Assembly (NCBI RefSeq): GCF_000003605.2
Contig: NW_003143795.1
Location: 26,893-48,285 of the forward strand
DNA: 21,393 nt
Direction: 5' to 3'
Source of the DNA: Saccoglossus kowalevskii
Lineage: Eukaryota > Hemichordata > Enteropneusta > Harrimaniidae
The notes beneath the pieces are model-generated. The model was given only the letters and a program-made list of their open reading frames with translations. It had not been told where the DNA came from and ran no database searches. This document shows positions 18,545-21,393 of the stretch, in pieces (positions within the stretch are counted from its first letter, which is position 1; each line of letters opens with the position of its first letter). The position numbers and the translations under genes were made by a program.

Positions 18545-18570
18545 CTCAAATCAAATCAAATCAAATCAAG
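18545..18570 (+). repeat. TCAAA pentanucleotide microsatellite
   Basis: About five tandem copies of TCAAA, the last one ending in TCAAG, just before the 39-bp duplication. Confidence 0.8.
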
Positions 18571-18597
18571 TAAAGTTGATGTCTACCACAAATGAAA

Positions 18598-18675
18598 GGC
18601 AGACAGACGGGAGGACTGGTGGACCAGAGGTACCGAGGCAGACAGACGGGAGGACTGGTGGACCAGAGGTACCGA
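18598..18675. repeat. Perfect tandem duplication of 39 bp
   Basis: Two identical adjacent copies (18598-18636 and 18637-18675) that begin GGCAGACAGACGGGAGGAC. The unit is a multiple of three, and several frames on both strands remain open through both copies, so it could lengthen a protein by 13 residues. Zero differences between copies suggests a recent event. Confidence 0.9.
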
Positions 18676-18726
18676 GGAAGGCTGAGAGGAAAGTGTGAAG
18701 CCCTTAGCCGTAGATTCAATGTGCAG

Positions 18727-18965
18727 GTGCCACATGTTTAGAAACTGTTTATGTGAAGAATTCTGACCATGTAAGCTACACATATCTACAAAAGACAAGC
18801 TGTGGTCTGCTGGAGGTGCATCATCATAACCAAAGTCTTTTTGTACAGCTGAGGCCACCTTCACGTGCAAGACGTTTTGAAACTCAAATGAGTCATGGTT
18901 TTAATAACAACTTGTTCATTATTGGAAGTGGTACATCAATGAAACACACCGGGGTACAATATTGA
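18727..18965 (+). CDS. Probable last exon of a second TNF-superfamily ligand
   Basis: The frame runs from an AG acceptor at 18725-18726 to TGA at 18963-18965. It encodes VSYTYLQKTSCGLLEV, then QSLFVQLRPP, then NNNLFIIGSG. These line up with strands F, G and H of the TNF-like gene at the window start (SGLFELRAGDRLYMKV and STFMGMFLVSG). The exon enters in phase 1 and is 239 bp long, the same phase and length as the last exon of that gene. The acceptor has a weak pyrimidine tract and the matching first-half exons are not convincingly found, so it may belong to a decayed paralogue. The opposite strand is also open here, but shows no family likeness. Confidence 0.5.
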
Positions 18966-19400
18966 CCATTGACCTATTGACTTTGTTTGGTCATGTGTAC
19001 CTGATAATGTGTAAGGGGATTAATATAATCCAGTAAATAGATATTCCACTTCTCCCACAGTAAATTGTGTTATTGCACATTTCATTCTGCCTCGTATGTG
19101 ATTTTGTATTTTACACTAACCATACTTAGAAAGAGTATAAATAATACATGCCTGGTATCATTTCATCTCTATTCTTTGTAGTCCAAATATCACTTTCTAA
19201 GAGATTCAAGAACCGTTTTGTGTATGGTAATGACCAATGTTTTCCGTTTGTGATAATCTTCATGACCCAGAGTGGATTCAGGTGACCTACATTGCCACTA
19301 ATGAGTGGACGTGAACAATCAATAGCAACACTAATTTGCCTTGCCATGAAATCAAGTAGACTTAAATGTCGAATGTCAGTTCGACCAAGATGATATCAAA
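18840..19400. repeat. Diverged repeat unit, copy 1
   Basis: Anchors shared with two later copies: TCACGTGCAAGACGTTTTGA (18861-18880), TTTTACACTAACCATACTTAG (about 19109-19129) and CCTGGTATCATTTCATCT (about 19151-19168). Copy 1 overlaps the TNF-like last exon and extends at least to 19260. A further shared block appears at about 19633-19700. Confidence 0.55.
19126..19347 (-). CDS. Minus-strand open frame inside the repeat unit, unrecognised
   Basis: A 73-codon frame includes PLWVMKIITNGKHWSLPYTK. The second repeat copy (about 20600-20780) preserves a similar minus-strand reading, with GKSWFCYT in the matching place but with frame breaks elsewhere. It could be a relic of a transposon or gene, or only the complement of a conserved non-coding repeat. 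No family assigned. Confidence 0.22.
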   Translation of the reverse strand: MARQISVAIDCSRPLISGNVGHLNPLWVMKIITNGKHWSLPYTKRFLNLLESDIWTTKNRDEMIPGMYYLYSF

Positions 19401-19621
19401 ATCGGAAACTACACAATGTACAGTGACATTAATATGCATATTGCAACACTCGTACTGGTTACACTAACTTACGAGAACAATTTATAATACTTGGGGTTGT
19501 AAGATAATTAGTTACTATGGCAATGTAAAATAAGAGTTATAATGTACGTTGTATTTGTTATTGTGTTAACGTTTTATTTCTTTTCACAAGAATCTGAAAT
19601 TTATAATTGCATCGCTTAATG

Positions 19622-19927
19622 AGACATTACAGTTTACACTATGACGAAAGTAGAAACAGCTCAGATCGATATGAGAGTACAGTGTTCGAGGTGCTTACAA
19701 AGTACAAGAAGGGAGAACACTTCGCAGTTCCAATGACGTCAACGATTGAAATTATCCGGATTTCAGGTACTTATAAACAGTATGAGTTCAGGAAATCGCA
19801 CTCATCCCAAGGTATCTTTCTTTTAGACATTTTCAAACTACTAGTACATCATGCGATAGTTAGCAAATATCACCGAAAGGTCTTTGCCACAATAGCGATT
19901 CATGGTCGGTTTTCAGCAATAAAGTGA
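19622..19927 (+). CDS. Open frame with a weak TNF-like C-terminal look
   Basis: The frame reads SDRYESTVFEVLTKYKKGEH, then FAVPMTSTIEII, and runs to TGA at 19927. F-E-V, then G-E-x-F-x-V, then T-I-E resembles the F-E-L, G-D-R-L-Y, T-I-D series of the TNF-like last exon at 828-1066, with a three-residue insertion. A related sequence reappears at the very end of the window, open in a matching frame (HNSDRYDIILVV). The acceptor near 19632 would be phase 2, unlike the phase 1 of the clear TNF exon. Weak. Confidence 0.25.
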   Translation, partial: RHYSLHYDESRNSSDRYESTVFEVLTKYKKGEHFAVPMTSTIEIIRISGTYKQYEFRKSHSSQGIFLLDIFKLLVHHAIVSKYHRKVFATIAIHGRFSAIK

Positions 19928-20323
19928 GAGAGTTATTGTAAACAATGTTGTAACATAATTGCCCGTTAGTTAATATGATGATCATATGGCGTCGGCAAAT
20001 GGGCGATTACCAATCTCCTCAATGTAATATCCTGAAAATACAGTCGTTATGTATTCGACCAGAAAGTGTACAGGAAATAATAGTTTTTCGTGACAGAAAA
20101 AAATAATACGTCATCGGAACAAGAAACTGTTCACTGTGATTAATTTTTCTTTATATAATCCGCATCAATGCACTACGAATGTTATTTTGATTTTATACGT
20201 AAGTTAGATTGCTGTTGAATCCATGAAAAGGAAGGAATCCAATAATGTGAATGAGCAGTAAATTGGAAATATGTTATAGACATCCGTATTATTCCCCTGT
20301 TAGATCACCAACAGAGTTCATCT

Positions 20324-20780
20324 TCACGTGGAAGACGTTTTACAATTTAGATGAGGCGTGGTGTCCTACAACAGCCCTGGCGCATCAATGATAGCAATGG
20401 ATACTGCGGTTATATAGAACGGTTTATTCAATGACGTCTTGCTTAGCAAATCTCATCCCACCATTGTGAAGATCGATACATACCTCATTTTGCCTTGTAG
20501 GTGTTTTTGTGTTTTTTACTTTAACCATAGTCAGAAATTAAAAAACATCACCAATTGCACGTCAATAATAAGTGGCTTATGAATATAGTTACTACACACC
20601 TGGCATTATTTCATCTTATACGCCTAGGGTTCGAATGTTATTTACGGAGTGGTTTAAGTGATGTTTTTGTGTATAACAAAACCAAGACTTTCCAACTACG
20701 ATAGTCTGTACAGGATCGACTACGGCCAAGTTATATTTTTTAATACGAGCTATGAATTGTGCCAAGTAATTCTATATGAC
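20324..20780. repeat. Diverged repeat unit, copy 2
   Basis: Starts with TCACGTGGAAGACGTTTTAC (20324-20343), continues with TTTTTTACTTTAACCATAG (20512-20530), and shares CACGTCAATAATA (20558-20570) with copy 3 and CCTGGCATTATTTCATCTTA with copy 1. The TNF-like reading of copy 1 is broken by stops here. Confidence 0.55.
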
Positions 20781-20842
20781 ATCCGCTTTATTTGAGTAGT
20801 CGATTTTCTTCAGAATTCTTGCGTTTTACATAGCTGGAACTA

Positions 20843-21393
20843 GAAAGACGTTTTACATTTCAGATGAGTTTGTAATTTGAATAGCAACCATTTGAATGGA
20901 AATATTTGATTTAACAGTAATGGATTACAACAATTTCTTGTTACAACATTGACTACCTTTCGTATGTGCTTTGTTTGGTTATAATGATGAGAATAATAAT
21001 AATAAATTCTGGGCATCACTAATCCGGCATACTAAATCGTATTTAACGATGGGTTGCTTGGGAGTCCGGTTCTTCTATTGCGAAAAACAATACAGATTGT
21101 TTCTAAGTGTTTTCGCTTTTTTACACTAAATATACTCGTTTTAAATATCACAAATGTACGTCAATAATATTTAGCCCATAGATATAGTAACGATATCTTA
21201 CATCATTTCACTTGGCATGTTTTTAGAGTTTATTTACTAAGTATCCTGCTATTATGCTAATAGTTTCGATTCGTAAAAATCAGTAGTTCAATGGGAGATT
21301 GCAATTTACAGTATCATCGAAAGCGAAAGTAAAAACACACAATTCAGATCGATATGACATCATACTGGTAGTTTACAATGTAGTAGGACGAAG
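20843..21393. repeat. Diverged repeat unit, copy 3 (cut by the window end)
   Basis: Starts with GAAAGACGTTTTACATTTCA (20843-20862), continues with TTTTTTACACTAAATATACT (21116-21135) and TACGTCAATAATAT (21157-21170), and ends with a block containing CAGATCGATATGA (about 21345) that matches 19664-19676 after copy 1. It reaches the window edge. Confidence 0.55.

Noticed and set aside
18583-18870. Minus-strand 95-codon frame across the 39-bp repeat
   Set aside because: Open and protein-like, but without family likeness, while the + strand reads as a TNF-type last exon with matching phase. Not fully excluded.
1-21393. CRISPR array, bacterial operons or phage genes
   Set aside because: No regularly spaced direct repeats, no operon-like dense coding, and clear spliceosomal introns.

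Overview
This window looks like nuclear DNA of a metazoan, most likely an aquatic invertebrate (deuterostome or lophotrochozoan; I cannot place it further). Reasons: short exons with GT-AG junctions whose phases agree, introns from under 100 bp to about 0.9 kb, AT-rich non-coding DNA, a tRNA-type SINE remnant, traces of non-LTR retrotransposons, CTCF-like motifs, and animal-specific domains (TNF homology, FN3, ZU5-UPA, Death). No bacterial features were found.

Layout on the + strand. (1) 259-1066: the last three exons of a TNF-superfamily ligand, cut off at its 5' side by the window edge. (2) 1067-5700: mostly intergenic, with a LINE-tail-like (AAAT)n sequence, a SINE-like element, a LINE C-terminus-like remnant, and a CpG-richer block at about 4860-5165 that may be the promoter of the next gene. 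(3) 5817-12221: a nine-exon gene whose joined frame gives 936 residues: a new N-terminal helical domain, three FN3 modules (one exon each, all phase 1), ZU5, UPA and a C-terminal Death domain, with no signal peptide. The join between ZU5 and UPA is odd: either a 45-bp intron that contains the only in-frame stop, or a real stop or readthrough site. A possible alternative last exon lies at 7622-7740. (4) 12222-17700: little recognisable coding sequence, but three inverted-repeat or hairpin structures and one candidate minus-strand exon. (5) 17700-21393: a probable second TNF-like last exon (18727-18965), a perfect 39-bp duplication, and three diverged copies of a repeat unit that suggest local tandem duplication.

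Working together (inference): a TNF ligand gene, a Death-domain ZU5-UPA signalling or adaptor protein and a second TNF-like fragment within 20 kb suggest a TNF/death-signalling locus. The FN3x3-ZU5-UPA-Death protein with an unrecognised N-terminal domain is the best candidate for something undescribed.
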